64,000 nt of DNA from Hwanghaeella sp964350445 (GCA_964350445.1 CAYGKA010000010.1:44604-108603), one strand, 5' to 3'; shown: positions 16,336 through 25,282, counted from the first letter of the stretch. Program-made: numbers and translations. Notes: generated by a model from the letters alone, not told the origin.

Positions 16336-17319
16336 GTGAAGGCTCAACCGCTCTTCGACAGCGAAAACGTGCCCATGGTGCCCGAAATTGACACGGCCTA
16401 TGGCAGGACTGCCGCCGGCGCCCGCGATTGGGCCGAGGCCCATGCGGCGGAGATCGACGCGCTCACCGGCCGCGCGGGTGTGGTCCTGATCCGCGGATTC
16501 GAGATCGACGGCGCGCAGGCGTTCCGTGCATTCTGCCACGCCATCCGCCCCGATCTTCGGAACTATACGGGCGGCGATTCCCCACGCACGGGCGTGACCG
16601 ATCAGGTCTATACGTCGACGGAATATCCCAACCATCTGGAGGTGCTTCTCCACAACGAATTGTCCTATGCCGGATGGTCGCCGGACCGTGTCTTCTTCGG
16701 ATGCCTGCAGCCGTCCGAAACCGGTGGCGAAACGCAGGTTGCGGACGGCCGCCGGATTTATCACGCCCTGCCGACGGATGTCCGAAATCGCTTCGAGGAC
16801 CGGGGTATTACCTACTTGCAGCATTTGTGGGATGCGGAGGGCGAACCCGGAATCGGCAAGAGTTGGCAGGAAACCTTCGAGATGCGCGACCGGCAGGCGG
16901 TGGAGCACTACCTGACCGCTTCAGGCATGGCTTTCGAATGGACGCAATACGGGCTGCGGACGCGCGCCCGACATGACGCCGTACTCGAACATCCGGTTAC
17001 CGGTGAGAAATGCTGGCACAATCAGGCCGATCAATGGCATCGCGGATTTGACAGCGTGAAGGTCTCAATCGGGACGAAAGAAGACCCTCGTTTCGAACCG
17101 GAAACAGCCGGCGAGGAAAGTCTGGGCAACCATGTCGTCTTCGGCGACGGCGGGGAAATTGATGTCGCCGATCTGCAATGCATCCGCGATGTCTCACGGC
17201 AATGCGAGGTTTTGTTCCCCTGGCAAACAGGCGACGTCATGGTGATCGACAATATCCTGGCCATGCACGGGCGCAAACCTTTCACGGGCAAGCGTCGCGT
17301 GCTCGTTGCAATGGCCTGA
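16336..17319 (+). CDS. TauD/TfdA-family Fe(II)/2-oxoglutarate dioxygenase, SyrP-like
   Basis: This non-heme iron oxygenase of 327 residues resembles SyrP-type amino acid hydroxylases. Iron ligands are His106 and Glu108 in LLHNELSY and the distal His311 in NILAMHGRKPF, and RRVLVAM at the C-terminus carries the 2-oxoglutarate-binding Arg. GTG at 16336 is the likely start because GGGAGG at 16323-16328 stands 7 bases before it. The ATG at 16321 overlaps that ribosome site and has none of its own. No peptide synthetase genes are nearby, so a free small molecule is the likely substrate. Confidence 0.85.
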   Translation: MKAQPLFDSENVPMVPEIDTAYGRTAAGARDWAEAHAAEIDALTGRAGVVLIRGFEIDGAQAFRAFCHAIRPDLRNYTGGDSPRTGVTDQVYTSTEYPNHLEVLLHNELSYAGWSPDRVFFGCLQPSETGGETQVADGRRIYHALPTDVRNRFEDRGITYLQHLWDAEGEPGIGKSWQETFEMRDRQAVEHYLTASGMAFEWTQYGLRTRARHDAVLEHPVTGEKCWHNQADQWHRGFDSVKVSIGTKEDPRFEPETAGEESLGNHVVFGDGGEIDVADLQCIRDVSRQCEVLFPWQTGDVMVIDNILAMHGRKPFTGKRRVLVAMA

Positions 17320-17350
17320 CCTCATCCACCAGCAATCAGGGCAAACGGCA

Positions 17351-17386
17351 TAAAAAAATCCGGCGGAGGCACGCCCCCCGCCGGAT
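17351..17386 (-). terminator. Rho-independent terminator of the metallo-hydrolase gene
   Basis: ATCCGGCGG (17358-17366) and CCGCCGGAT (17378-17386) form a perfect 9-bp stem with an 11-base loop. On the minus strand it is followed by seven T residues (17351-17357). It ends transcription 24 bp after the stop of the minus-strand gene at 17410. Confidence 0.85.
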
Positions 17387-17409
17387 CATCCATTCAGTGC
17401 TGATCGTGC

Positions 17410-18405
17410 TCAGCAGCCTGCGACACAGGTCCCCTTCCCATCGAACTCCATGGTCCTGCCGCTCAGCGGCAGATGTGCGGGCACGGAAACGGCTTTCAGG
17501 AACTGGTCCGTCCGTGTGCCGGCGACGACGGTGCCGCCGTCGGTCGCCTGTTCGTTGGCGTGACTGGGGATGACCGCAGCCGGTTTGATCAGTTCATTGA
17601 CCACGAAGGCCGCCTCTGTGGGTCCGGTAGTAAAGGTATCGCCGATATTCATCACCACCAACTCGGCGCCGTATTGATCGGCGACCACGGTTTTCTGTTC
17701 GGCGGTCACGCCGGTATCGCCCGACAGATAGGCGACAAGGCCGTTACTGAAGGTCAGCACATATCCCGTGGGCGGGCCGGCATAGGCCGTAAGACCCGCG
17801 CCGCTCAACAAATCGCCTAGGGTGCCGCCGACCATACCGCCGGCGATCCCGTTCGAATGAACCGCCGGAACGGTCGTGACGGTCACGCCACCGACTTTCC
17901 GGGACGCCCCGAACCGAACGAGCTGCGATTTTTTGGGATCGCCGCCCAGAGCTTTCAGTTTGCCGGCAAAGAAGCTGGGCATTTCACTGCCGGTGACGAT
18001 CAGCGCTTCTTTGGCCATTGCGATATTGACCGTGTTGGTGTTGGGCAGCACCGCGGTGGACACGTCCGGCTTGTTGCAGGCGCCCGTTCCGGTGCCGGGG
18101 ATATGCCGGTCGCCGACATGGTCGCCATGCATATGGCTGACCAGCAGCGCGTCGATCTTACCGAGTCTGGAATCGTCGGCCCCCGCGACCGTTCGTCCGG
18201 CGTCGTAAAGGATGCGCGTGCCGTCCGGGTCTTCGAATACCATCGCCCTGTCAAAAAGGCAGAACTCACCATCATGACTGCCGAGCGGCGTGACCTTTAC
18301 CGATTGCGCCTGCGCCGATGCGGCCAGGAACAAGCCGAGCACGGCCGACGCCGTGACGGTCAGAACGCTCGACAAGCCGTTCTTAGGAACGGAAACGTTA
18401 CGCAT
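17410..18405 (-). CDS. Exported metallo-beta-lactamase-fold hydrolase
   Basis: The 331-residue protein has a signal peptide (LTVTASAVLGLFLAASAQAQ) and the metallo-beta-lactamase metal motif SHMHGDH (near residue 88). Further ligands are in VPAVHSNG and LSGDTGVTAEQ, and the last histidine is in PSHANEQAT. This arrangement fits the UlaG/lactonase-like branch of the fold. The ATG at 18405 follows GGGAGGAAT on the minus strand; the longer frame to 18495 is rejected for that reason. Cys pairs at the start (EFCLFD) and end (GTCVAGC) could be disulfides, consistent with periplasmic location. Substrate unknown. It stands alone with a strong terminator. Confidence 0.85.
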   Translation of the reverse strand: MRNVSVPKNGLSSVLTVTASAVLGLFLAASAQAQSVKVTPLGSHDGEFCLFDRAMVFEDPDGTRILYDAGRTVAGADDSRLGKIDALLVSHMHGDHVGDRHIPGTGTGACNKPDVSTAVLPNTNTVNIAMAKEALIVTGSEMPSFFAGKLKALGGDPKKSQLVRFGASRKVGGVTVTTVPAVHSNGIAGGMVGGTLGDLLSGAGLTAYAGPPTGYVLTFSNGLVAYLSGDTGVTAEQKTVVADQYGAELVVMNIGDTFTTGPTEAAFVVNELIKPAAVIPSHANEQATDGGTVVAGTRTDQFLKAVSVPAHLPLSGRTMEFDGKGTCVAGC

Positions 18406-18560
18406 GGCTATTCCTCCCAATCCATGAACACGAACGGCCCTGAAACAGTTGGCGGGCCTAGCCAAGGGACATAGGTCCCTACCGCGTGCAGGCAAGCCGG
18501 ATATACTTCTAATGAACGACTATATTCGTGTTTTCGCTTTCACTAATCATTAACCAATCG

Positions 18561-18619
18561 CTCCCTATCCTCCTTTCCTGCCCGTTTGCGACTTGGATAC
18601 AAACAAGCGGGATAGGGAG
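18561..18619 (+). repeat. Inverted repeat covering a ribosome-binding site before the PAS gene
   Basis: CTCCCTATCC (18561-18570) is the reverse complement of GGATAGGGAG (18610-18619). In RNA of the plus strand the second arm would contain the GGGAGG (18615-18620) that precedes a possible TTG start at 18630, so pairing could hide it. A second GGGAGG at 18643-18648, outside the arm, serves the GTG at 18657. Confidence 0.45.
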
Positions 18620-18656
18620 GGACACGTATTTGCTTAGCTCTCGGGAGGCGGCAGCG

Positions 18657-19235
18657 GTGGCGATAGACCCAACCGGCGGCATGGACGTCTTGGACGACGA
18701 CAGGCTTCTGCTGGCGGCCACATATTGGAGCCTCATTCGCGGCGACCGGGCTTACCCCCTTCGCTCCGACTTGGACCCGGGCGCGATGCCGCCTGGAATA
18801 CTTCCGTGGATTTGCCTTATCGAGATTTCGGAAGGTCGTTACCGATACCGGCTGGTGGGCACGGGCCTGCGGGAATATGTTGGCCGCGACGTGACCGGGG
18901 ATTTTGTCGAGAACCTGTCCAGCAACCAGGAATACAATGATTACCTCCGTGGAATTCTGGAGGAAATCCGCGATACCGGCGATTGCGTCTATTCCCAGGT
19001 GGCCACAAAGGCCGGTAACGAGACGCGCAAGACCAATCGCTTGGTTGCGCCGATGTCGAAAAACGGCGATGCAATCGACATGTTCTTCTGCTGCCAGACG
19101 TTTGACAGCAACAAAGATTTTACCTTGAGCAGCGCGCTTACCGCGACGCCCGGCGATCAGCCGATCATGCTGAAGAAAGCCCAGCCGAAGAAACTTCTGT
19201 TCAAGGAACTGCACCGCATCCGGCTGGACATCTGA
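18657..19235 (+). CDS. PAS_5-type single-domain protein
   Basis: The 192-residue protein carries an alphaproteobacterial PAS_5 domain. Diagnostic strings are YWSLIRGDRAYPLRSDLDPG, ILPWICLIEISEG and YRLVGTGLREYVGRDVTG, followed by a typical helix-strand end. No output domain is attached, so it probably works by binding a partner or ligand. The GTG at 18657 is preferred because GGGAGG at 18643-18648 lies 8 bases before it. A TTG at 18630 with its own GGGAGG, and longer starts up to 18528, cannot be excluded. It is divergent from the metallo-hydrolase and convergent with the MFS gene. Confidence 0.8.
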   Translation: MAIDPTGGMDVLDDDRLLLAATYWSLIRGDRAYPLRSDLDPGAMPPGILPWICLIEISEGRYRYRLVGTGLREYVGRDVTGDFVENLSSNQEYNDYLRGILEEIRDTGDCVYSQVATKAGNETRKTNRLVAPMSKNGDAIDMFFCCQTFDSNKDFTLSSALTATPGDQPIMLKKAQPKKLLFKELHRIRLDI

Positions 19236-19276
19236 CCCGGGAGGCGGCCGCCCCCGGCGAAGAAACGCACCAAATG

Positions 19277-19298
19277 GACCGGGGCTCAGGCCCCGGTC
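19277..19298 (-). terminator. Strong hairpin at the MFS gene stop codon
   Basis: GACCGGGGC (19277-19285) and GCCCCGGTC (19290-19298) form a perfect 9-bp stem with a 4-base loop that holds the TGA stop of the minus-strand MFS gene. No run of T follows on either strand, so a terminator or mRNA end-protecting role is only likely. A second GC-rich imperfect palindrome sits at 19237-19257 just after the PAS gene stop. Confidence 0.4.
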
Positions 19299-20518
19299 GC
19301 GGGCACGGTCCGCACGACGGGCTTTTCATCTATCGGCAAATGAACGACCGCGGCCAACAGGCCCAGCGCCACACCGGCCCACCAAACCGCGTCGTAGGAC
19401 CCATATTTGTCGAACAAATATCCACCCAGCCATATGCCCAGGAAACTGCCGACCTGATGGCTCAGGAAAACGATCCCGAACAGGCTGGCCATATAACGTA
19501 CGCCGAAAACCTGGGCGACCAGACCCGATGTCAACGGCACCGTCGACAGCCACAGGATCCCCATGACGCCGGCGAAAATGAAGATGGTCACTTCGGTCTT
19601 GGGCGCCATCAGCAGCGCGAATATGGCGATGGCCCGCAGAAAATATATGCCGCTTAGGCCGATCCGCTTACTCCAGCGTTGGCCGAACATCCCGCTCATG
19701 AACGACCCGGCGATGTTGCACAATCCGATCAACGACAGCGCAAGCGCGCCGATACTGGGATCGAGCCCTAATTCCTTGACGTATTTCGGGAAATGAACGG
19801 CGATAAAGGCGACGTGGAATCCGCAGACGAAAAAGCCGATTGTCAGCAGCACATAACCCCGGTGATTCAGGGCCTCCTGCAACGCCTGCCCCATGGTGAG
19901 GTTGTTCGACGTATCCCCGTGCGCGCCAGGATTATTCGGCAAAAAGAAAGCGAGCGGCAGGATGACCATAGCGCATCCCCCCAGCAGGAGCAGCGCGTTG
20001 GACCACCCGAATATTTCGATGAAGGCCTGGCCCATCGGCGTGAAGATGACCTGCCCGAGCGATCCGGCCGCCGTGCCGAGGCCCAGGATCAGGGACCGCT
20101 TTTCCGGTCCGACAACCTTTGCCATGGCGGCCATGACAAGGGCGAATCCGGTAAACGCCACACCGATGCCCGTCAAAATACCGCCGGTCATGTGAAGCAT
20201 CAGGCTGGTTTCCGCGACCGTCATGCCGTAAATGCCCGCCGCATAGCACAGCGCCCCGAAAACGATGACCCTGATCGGTCCGAACCGGTCCGCCAAGGCG
20301 CCCGCCACGAAGGCCCCCGCGCCCCAGAGCAGGTTCTGGATCGCCATCGCGAGCGCGAAGGTTTCCGTATCCCATCCGCGGGCGATCGTTACTGGGTCCA
20401 AAAAAAGACCGAAGGTCGACCGAACCCCGAACCCGAGTACGGCAATCGCGCAACCGGCCGCAATCACCACGGCCGGCGTCCGCCAACCCAATCCGCCCGT
20501 CGTGCTTATTGCCGTCAT
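19286..20518 (-). CDS. Major facilitator superfamily transporter
   Basis: This is an inner-membrane transporter of 410 residues with twelve predicted hydrophobic segments. The loop 2-3 motif GALADRFGPIRVIVFG is the MFS signature, and the start is GWRTPAVVIAAGCAIAVLGFG. The repeat of the motif in the second half is GMFGQRWSKRIGLSG. The pattern recalls the OFA/monocarboxylate-type members, but the substrate cannot be read. The ATG at 20518 is preferred over the frame start at 20635, which would include the promoter and operator of the divergent MarR gene. The MarR regulator next door very likely controls it. Confidence 0.88.
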   Translation of the reverse strand: MTAISTTGGLGWRTPAVVIAAGCAIAVLGFGVRSTFGLFLDPVTIARGWDTETFALAMAIQNLLWGAGAFVAGALADRFGPIRVIVFGALCYAAGIYGMTVAETSLMLHMTGGILTGIGVAFTGFALVMAAMAKVVGPEKRSLILGLGTAAGSLGQVIFTPMGQAFIEIFGWSNALLLLGGCAMVILPLAFFLPNNPGAHGDTSNNLTMGQALQEALNHRGYVLLTIGFFVCGFHVAFIAVHFPKYVKELGLDPSIGALALSLIGLCNIAGSFMSGMFGQRWSKRIGLSGIYFLRAIAIFALLMAPKTEVTIFIFAGVMGILWLSTVPLTSGLVAQVFGVRYMASLFGIVFLSHQVGSFLGIWLGGYLFDKYGSYDAVWWAGVALGLLAAVVHLPIDEKPVVRTVPATGA

Positions 20519-20563
20519 CACAGCACCCTCCAAAAATCCGCCTGAACCACGGACGGAACCCAC

Positions 20564-20593
20564 TTGATAATGCGTGTATATACACGATACGAT
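20564..20593 (+). promoter_or_regulatory. Promoter with palindromic operator in its spacer, for marR
   Basis: TTGATA (20564-20569) and TACGAT (20588-20593) resemble -35 and -10 boxes with an 18-bp spacer. The spacer holds a perfect 14-bp palindrome CGTGTATATACACG (20573-20586). It lies between the divergent MFS and MarR genes, as expected for an autoregulating MarR repressor site. Confidence 0.55.
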
Positions 20594-20702
20594 GTCGAGA
20601 ACAAGGTGGCTGAATCGCCCTACGGGGAAATTCACTCTTATCCGCCCAAGAACAAATGTCGCGAAACAAGCGGCGAAACCGGTTCGGAGGTAGAGTCTCT
20701 AT

Positions 20703-21167
20703 ATGACAGATTTGGACATCGGCACAGTGCCCGGCCCCGATACGCCCCGCTGCACCGGCGCGCTGCTGCGCCGGGCGATGCGTCGAATGACGCAGATCTA
20801 CGACGACGCCCTGCGCCCCTTCGGCCTTAAGCTGACGCAGTATTCCGTCTTGGCGAACCTGGTCGGAAGATCCGGCATCAGCATCACCGATTTAGCGGAC
20901 CTGCTGGAAACGGACCGGACGACCCTGAGCCGAAACCTGGGTCCGTTGCAGAAACGCGGCCTTATCGCGATCGAAGAGGTCGGGTCGGGCCGCCGGCGTC
21001 AATTGAACGTGACGGAAAAAGGGTTGGAGTTGATCGCTAAGGTATATCCGGCTTGGCACGCCGCGGAACTAAAGGTCCGCGCGATACTGGGTGCCGACCC
21101 GACGATGGAATTGCACGGCTTGTTGCAGGGATTCCTTGTTGAGACGCGCGAACAGGGCAGCGATTGA
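20703..21167 (+). CDS. MarR-family transcriptional regulator
   Basis: This is a 154-residue winged-helix dimer. The DNA-binding region reads GISITDLADLLETDRTTLSRNLGPLQKRGLI, with the wing in VGSGRRRQLNVTEKG; helices at both ends form the dimer interface. Such repressors usually bind a palindrome next to their own gene and release it on ligand binding. Here a 14-bp palindrome lies in the gap to the divergent MFS gene, so the pair probably forms a ligand-inducible efflux or uptake unit. The start is at 20703; the GGAGG at 20686-20690 is somewhat far (12 bases). Confidence 0.9.
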   Translation: MTDLDIGTVPGPDTPRCTGALLRRAMRRMTQIYDDALRPFGLKLTQYSVLANLVGRSGISITDLADLLETDRTTLSRNLGPLQKRGLIAIEEVGSGRRRQLNVTEKGLELIAKVYPAWHAAELKVRAILGADPTMELHGLLQGFLVETREQGSD

Positions 21168-21200
21168 CCGAAGCCGCCCGTCCCGCAGGACACGCGAAAC

Positions 21201-21485
21201 CTAGAGGGCCCGGCGCATCGCTTCCAACGGTGTGACCGCCGTCAGCGCAAGGGCGTGGATCGGACCTTCCAGTTCCTCCGCCAGAACCGCATAAATTTTG
21301 CGCTGCCGTTCAACCCGGTTGACCCCTTCGAACGCATCGGCGGCAACCAGAACCTTGAAATGAGAGTCGCCGGTTTGCGGCGATCCGTGATGGCCGTGGT
21401 GAAGATGGGACTCGTTCTCGATTTCAAGCCGCGCGGGTTGAAACGCCTCGGTCAATTTCCGGCGGATGATGTCCTCAACGCTCAC
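21201..21485 (-). CDS. bolA: BolA-family protein
   Basis: The 94-residue protein carries the BolA fold. Key strings are ARLEIENESHLHHGHHGSPQTGDSHFKVLVAADAFEGVNRVERQRKIY, quoted here in part as ESHLHHGHHG, SHFKVLV, and VERQRKIY. The conserved invariant histidine and the exposed HHGHHG could bind iron-sulfur clusters together with a monothiol glutaredoxin. The start is GTG, preceded by AGGAGG (21491-21496 on the plus strand as CCTCCT) with a 5-base spacer. It is divergent from the J-domain gene, a common alphaproteobacterial arrangement beside cobS and cobT. Confidence 0.92.
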   Translation of the reverse strand: MSVEDIIRRKLTEAFQPARLEIENESHLHHGHHGSPQTGDSHFKVLVAADAFEGVNRVERQRKIYAVLAEELEGPIHALALTAVTPLEAMRRAL

Positions 21486-21635
21486 GGTGGCCTCCTGATA
21501 GTCTCAATGCTGTTATGTGAGCGCAGTAGGCGGATGCGTCAATGTACTCGTTCCCAAAATTCTCATATCCCTGGAAAATACACTTTTGGGCTGAACGCGC
21601 TTGCCCGGCTTGGGGCGCAATCCCATACTTATCCG

Positions 21636-22223
21636 ATGAGTGAAACGGCGGGACACATGCGAGAGGATACGGCGGCTGCGGGCGCCGGCATTCGCGTGTG
21701 CGACCACCCCGACTGCGCCTTGGGCGGCGAACACAAGGCGCCGAAATCCCCAAAACTGCTGCGGGACTATTACTGGTTCTGTCTGGCCCATGTCCGCGAA
21801 TACAACGCCGCCTGGAACTTTTGCGCCGGAATGACGCAGGATGAGGTGGATTCGGCGATCCGCAACGACGTGGTCTGGGGCAGGCCCACTTGGCCGTTGG
21901 GCATGATGGGCGGACGCGGGTTGAACGCGTCGCGCGGGTTCGACGACCCGATGGGCGTTTTCGACGCTGGCGAGGAGGCTGGCGAGAGACATCGGCGCGA
22001 ACAAGCCCAGAGGCAAGAGATGCGCGGCCCGAATGGCCGTCACTACCGGGCCTTGAAACTGAAACCGCCGGTATCCTTGACCGCCCTTAAGGCGCGCTAT
22101 AAGGAATTGGCGAAGCGCCTACACCCCGATCTTAACGGGGGCGACAAGGACGCGGAAGAACGGCTGAAGGATATCAACGCGGCATATGCGGCCCTCAAGA
22201 AGGTCGCGATTCCAAACTCCTGA
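21636..22223 (+). CDS. J-domain (DnaJ-like) protein
   Basis: The 195-residue protein has a C-terminal J domain (about residues 133-190): LTALKARYKELAKRLHPDLNGGDKDAEERLKDINAAYAAL, shown here by its key piece RLHPDLN, where HPD stimulates Hsp70 ATPase. The N-terminal part contains a CDHPDCALGGEHKAP metal-type cysteine/histidine patch and WFCLAHVREYNAAWNF. This N-terminal layout is seen in alphaproteobacterial DnaJ-like genes upstream of cobS. The ATG at 21636 is chosen; no clear ribosome site is seen. The partner Hsp70 is not in this window. Confidence 0.85.
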   Translation: MSETAGHMREDTAAAGAGIRVCDHPDCALGGEHKAPKSPKLLRDYYWFCLAHVREYNAAWNFCAGMTQDEVDSAIRNDVVWGRPTWPLGMMGGRGLNASRGFDDPMGVFDAGEEAGERHRREQAQRQEMRGPNGRHYRALKLKPPVSLTALKARYKELAKRLHPDLNGGDKDAEERLKDINAAYAALKKVAIPNS

Positions 22224-22311
22224 CCGGAACTTCCCTTAAATTTGAGACTTGATGGAGACAGCTGTTCGGCATTCCGCGCCGACAGGTTAAAACAGAGCCG
22301 GGACACCCCTG

Positions 22312-23313
22312 ATGACCGCGAAGACAAGTGAAATTGAACATGGCCACCCGCTGGACGCACCGGATATCGAAGTGTCCGTCCGCGACGTTTTCGGCCTGGA
22401 TATCGATATGACCGTGCCGGCCTTCTCCGAAGGCTCCGAGCATGTTCCCGATCTGGACGAAGATTACCTGTTCGACCACGACACCACGCTGGCCATCCTG
22501 GCCGGTTTCGCTTTCGACCGGCGTGTCATGGTCCAGGGCTATCACGGCACCGGCAAGTCGACCCATATCGAACAAGTCGCCGCCCGCCTGAAATGGCCGT
22601 GTATCCGGGTCAACCTGGATAGCCATATCAGCCGTATCGATCTGGTCGGCAAGGACGCGATCGTCCTGCGCGACGGCGTTCAGGTCACCGAATTCCGCGA
22701 AGGGATCATTCCCTGGGCCTTGCAGAGCCCGGTCGCTCTTTGCTTCGACGAATACGACGCCGGGCGCCCGGATGTCATGTTCGTGATCCAGCGTATCCTG
22801 GAACGCGAAGGCAAGCTGACCCTGTTGGACCAGAGCAAGGTGATCCGCCCGCACAAGTATTTTCGCCTGTTCTCGACCGCGAACACGGTCGGCCTTGGCG
22901 ACACGACGGGCCTGTATCACGGTACGCAGCAGATCAACCAGGGCCAGATGGACCGTTGGTCGCTGGTGACAACGCTGAACTATCTGCCGCATGACGAGGA
23001 AGTCGAAATCGTCGTGTCCAAGGTCAAGTCCTACAACACCAATGAAGGGCGTGAGAAGATGAACGCCATGGTGCAGCTGGCGGACATGACCCGCACCGGC
23101 TTCATCGCCGGCGACATCTCCACCGTGATGAGCCCGCGGACGGTGATCACCTGGGCGGAGAACGCCGAGATTTTCGGCGAACTGGGCTTTGCGTTCCGGC
23201 TGACCTTCCTGAACAAGTGCGACGAAACCGAACGCCCGATCGTTGCCGAATATTACCAGCGTTGCTTCGGCCAGGACCTGCCGGATTCGGCGCTGGCGGC
23301 ACGGGTTGCCTGA
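22312..23313 (+). CDS. cobS: Cobaltochelatase subunit CobS
   Basis: This 333-residue AAA+ ATPase is the motor subunit of aerobic cobaltochelatase, which inserts cobalt into hydrogenobyrinate a,c-diamide with CobN and CobT. Walker A GYHGTGKST is at residues 76-84, Walker B is in CFDEYDAGRPD, and sensor and arginine-finger regions follow (STANTVGLGDTTGLYHGT; MSPRTVITWAENA). The sequence is full length with high conservation. CobT lies 70 bp downstream. CobN and other cobalamin genes are not in the window. Confidence 0.95.
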   Translation: MTAKTSEIEHGHPLDAPDIEVSVRDVFGLDIDMTVPAFSEGSEHVPDLDEDYLFDHDTTLAILAGFAFDRRVMVQGYHGTGKSTHIEQVAARLKWPCIRVNLDSHISRIDLVGKDAIVLRDGVQVTEFREGIIPWALQSPVALCFDEYDAGRPDVMFVIQRILEREGKLTLLDQSKVIRPHKYFRLFSTANTVGLGDTTGLYHGTQQINQGQMDRWSLVTTLNYLPHDEEVEIVVSKVKSYNTNEGREKMNAMVQLADMTRTGFIAGDISTVMSPRTVITWAENAEIFGELGFAFRLTFLNKCDETERPIVAEYYQRCFGQDLPDSALAARVA

Positions 23314-23383
23314 CACCAGCCGGCCTTGCCAAGGCCGGCCGGTCGATTGAGGCAGCACGCCCCAGCAGAAACAGACGGACCCG

Positions 23384-25273
23384 ATGGCGGACCAGAACGA
23401 CATCCTTGAAGAATTCAAGCGCGCCAACGCGGCGGCTTTCCGGGCCATCGCGGACGAAGGCGAATTAGAAGTCGTCTACGGCAGCGATGCGGCGATGATG
23501 GCGGGCGACCGTGCCCGCCTTCCCGCACCGTCCCGCGCGCTGACCGACGAGGAAGTCGCCCGCTGCAGGGGCGAAGCGGATTCGCTCGCAATCCGACAAC
23601 GCCACCATGACAGCAAGATCCACGCGCGCAGCATGCCGGGCGGCGATGTCGCCCCGATGTTGTTCAACGCCCTGGAAGACGCCCGTGTCGAAGCCGTCGG
23701 CGGCCAGCACATGGCCGGTGTCCGGCGGAATGTCGCCGCCGCGCTGGAAGAACACTATCACCGGCTGGGCTTCCATCGGGTCAATGACCGGACCGAGGCG
23801 GCGATGCCGGAAGTCGTCCGCCTGATGGCGCGCAAGCACCTGACCGGCGAAGAGCCGCCGCCGTCTGCACAGCGGGTCTACGAGTTGTGGGAACCCCATA
23901 TCGAACCGCAAATCGAAGGCGTGCTGGAGGAGTTGAAGGACAAGGTCGGCGACCAGCAGGCCTATGCGGATGTCGCCCGCCGCCTGATCCAGATGATGGA
24001 TATCGACATCGACCTGGACGATCAGGCCGATAGCGGCGAGGACACGGGCGAAGAATCGGAAAGCCAGGACGAAAGCCAGGTTCGCGGAGAGGACGACGGC
24101 GAAGGCAGCGGCGACCAGGAGAGTTCCGCGCAACAGAGTTCCGATGCCTCGGACATGGACGGCGAAGGCGACGACAGCTCCGAGATGATGGACGAGGACA
24201 TGGACGGCGAAATGATGCCGGCCAGCGGCAGCGAAGAGCCCGGCGACATGGGCAAGCGCTGGCGGCCCGAGCACGATTTGTCCAATGTCCCGAAAGAGGA
24301 TTTCTACAGCGCGTTCACCACCGGTTTCGACGAGATCGTATCGGCGGATGAGTTGTGTGATCCCGAAGAACTGGCCCGGCTGCGCACGATGCTGGATCAG
24401 CAGCTGACCCACCTGCAAGGGATCATCGGCAAGCTGGCCAACAGGCTGCAGCGCCGGCTGATGGCGCGCCAACAGCGGTCCTGGCACTTCGACCTGGAGG
24501 AAGGGATGCTGGATACCGGGCGCCTGTCGCGCGTGGTGACCAACCCGACCCACCCGTTGAGCTTCAAACAGGAAAGCGAGACGACTTTCCGCGACACGGT
24601 CGTCACCTTGCTGATCGACAATTCGGGATCCATGCGTGGTCGACCGATTTCCATCGCGGCGATGAGCGCCGATATCCTGGCCCGCACGCTGGAGCGGTGC
24701 GCCGTGAAAGTTGAAATCCTCGGCTTCACGACCCGGGCCTGGAAAGGTGGACAATCCCGCGAGGCCTGGATCGCCGATGGCAAACCGGCCAATCCGGGCC
24801 GACTGAACGATCTGCGGCACATCGTCTACAAGGGCGCTGACCTGCCGTATCGCCGTGGCCGCAAGAATTTGGGACTGATGCTGCGCGAAGGGCTGCTGAA
24901 GGAGAATATCGACGGCGAAGCGCTGCTCTGGGCGCATAACCGCCTGCTCGGCAGGACGGAGGAGCGCCGCATTCTGATGGTGATTTCCGACGGTGCGCCG
25001 GTTGATGATTCCACCCTGTCCGTAAACCCGGGCAACTACCTGGAACGCCATTTGCGGGACGCCATCGAGTATATCGAGACCCAGTCCCCGGTCGAACTTG
25101 TGGCGATCGGCATCGGTCATGACGTCACGCGTTACTATCGCCGCGCGGTTACGATTGTCGATGTGGAACAACTCGGCGGCACGATGATGGAGCAGTTGGC
25201 TGATCTGTTCGACGACGAGTCGCAGATGCCCGCAGGCCGCCGGAAAGCGAAAGCGCAGCGCCGCGCAGGCTAG
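23384..25273 (+). CDS. cobT: Cobaltochelatase subunit CobT
   Basis: The 629-residue partner of CobS has three parts. An N-terminal region (1-200) is followed by a highly acidic low-complexity linker (about 205-295) rich in Glu, Asp and Ser, then a von Willebrand A-like domain with a metal-ion site LLIDNSGSM (near residue 410) and closing VDEQ-type strands. The acidic linker is normal for CobT. CobS and CobT form a chaperone-like ring acting on CobN. The gene begins 70 bp after cobS, so one transcript is likely. Confidence 0.95.
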   Translation: MADQNDILEEFKRANAAAFRAIADEGELEVVYGSDAAMMAGDRARLPAPSRALTDEEVARCRGEADSLAIRQRHHDSKIHARSMPGGDVAPMLFNALEDARVEAVGGQHMAGVRRNVAAALEEHYHRLGFHRVNDRTEAAMPEVVRLMARKHLTGEEPPPSAQRVYELWEPHIEPQIEGVLEELKDKVGDQQAYADVARRLIQMMDIDIDLDDQADSGEDTGEESESQDESQVRGEDDGEGSGDQESSAQQSSDASDMDGEGDDSSEMMDEDMDGEMMPASGSEEPGDMGKRWRPEHDLSNVPKEDFYSAFTTGFDEIVSADELCDPEELARLRTMLDQQLTHLQGIIGKLANRLQRRLMARQQRSWHFDLEEGMLDTGRLSRVVTNPTHPLSFKQESETTFRDTVVTLLIDNSGSMRGRPISIAAMSADILARTLERCAVKVEILGFTTRAWKGGQSREAWIADGKPANPGRLNDLRHIVYKGADLPYRRGRKNLGLMLREGLLKENIDGEALLWAHNRLLGRTEERRILMVISDGAPVDDSTLSVNPGNYLERHLRDAIEYIETQSPVELVAIGIGHDVTRYYRRAVTIVDVEQLGGTMMEQLADLFDDESQMPAGRRKAKAQRRAG

Positions 25274-25282
25274 GCCCGGACG

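Noticed and set aside
24001..24290. Acidic low-complexity stretch in cobT as a sign of frameshift
   Set aside because: The frame is open throughout and CobT proteins normally contain such a linker.
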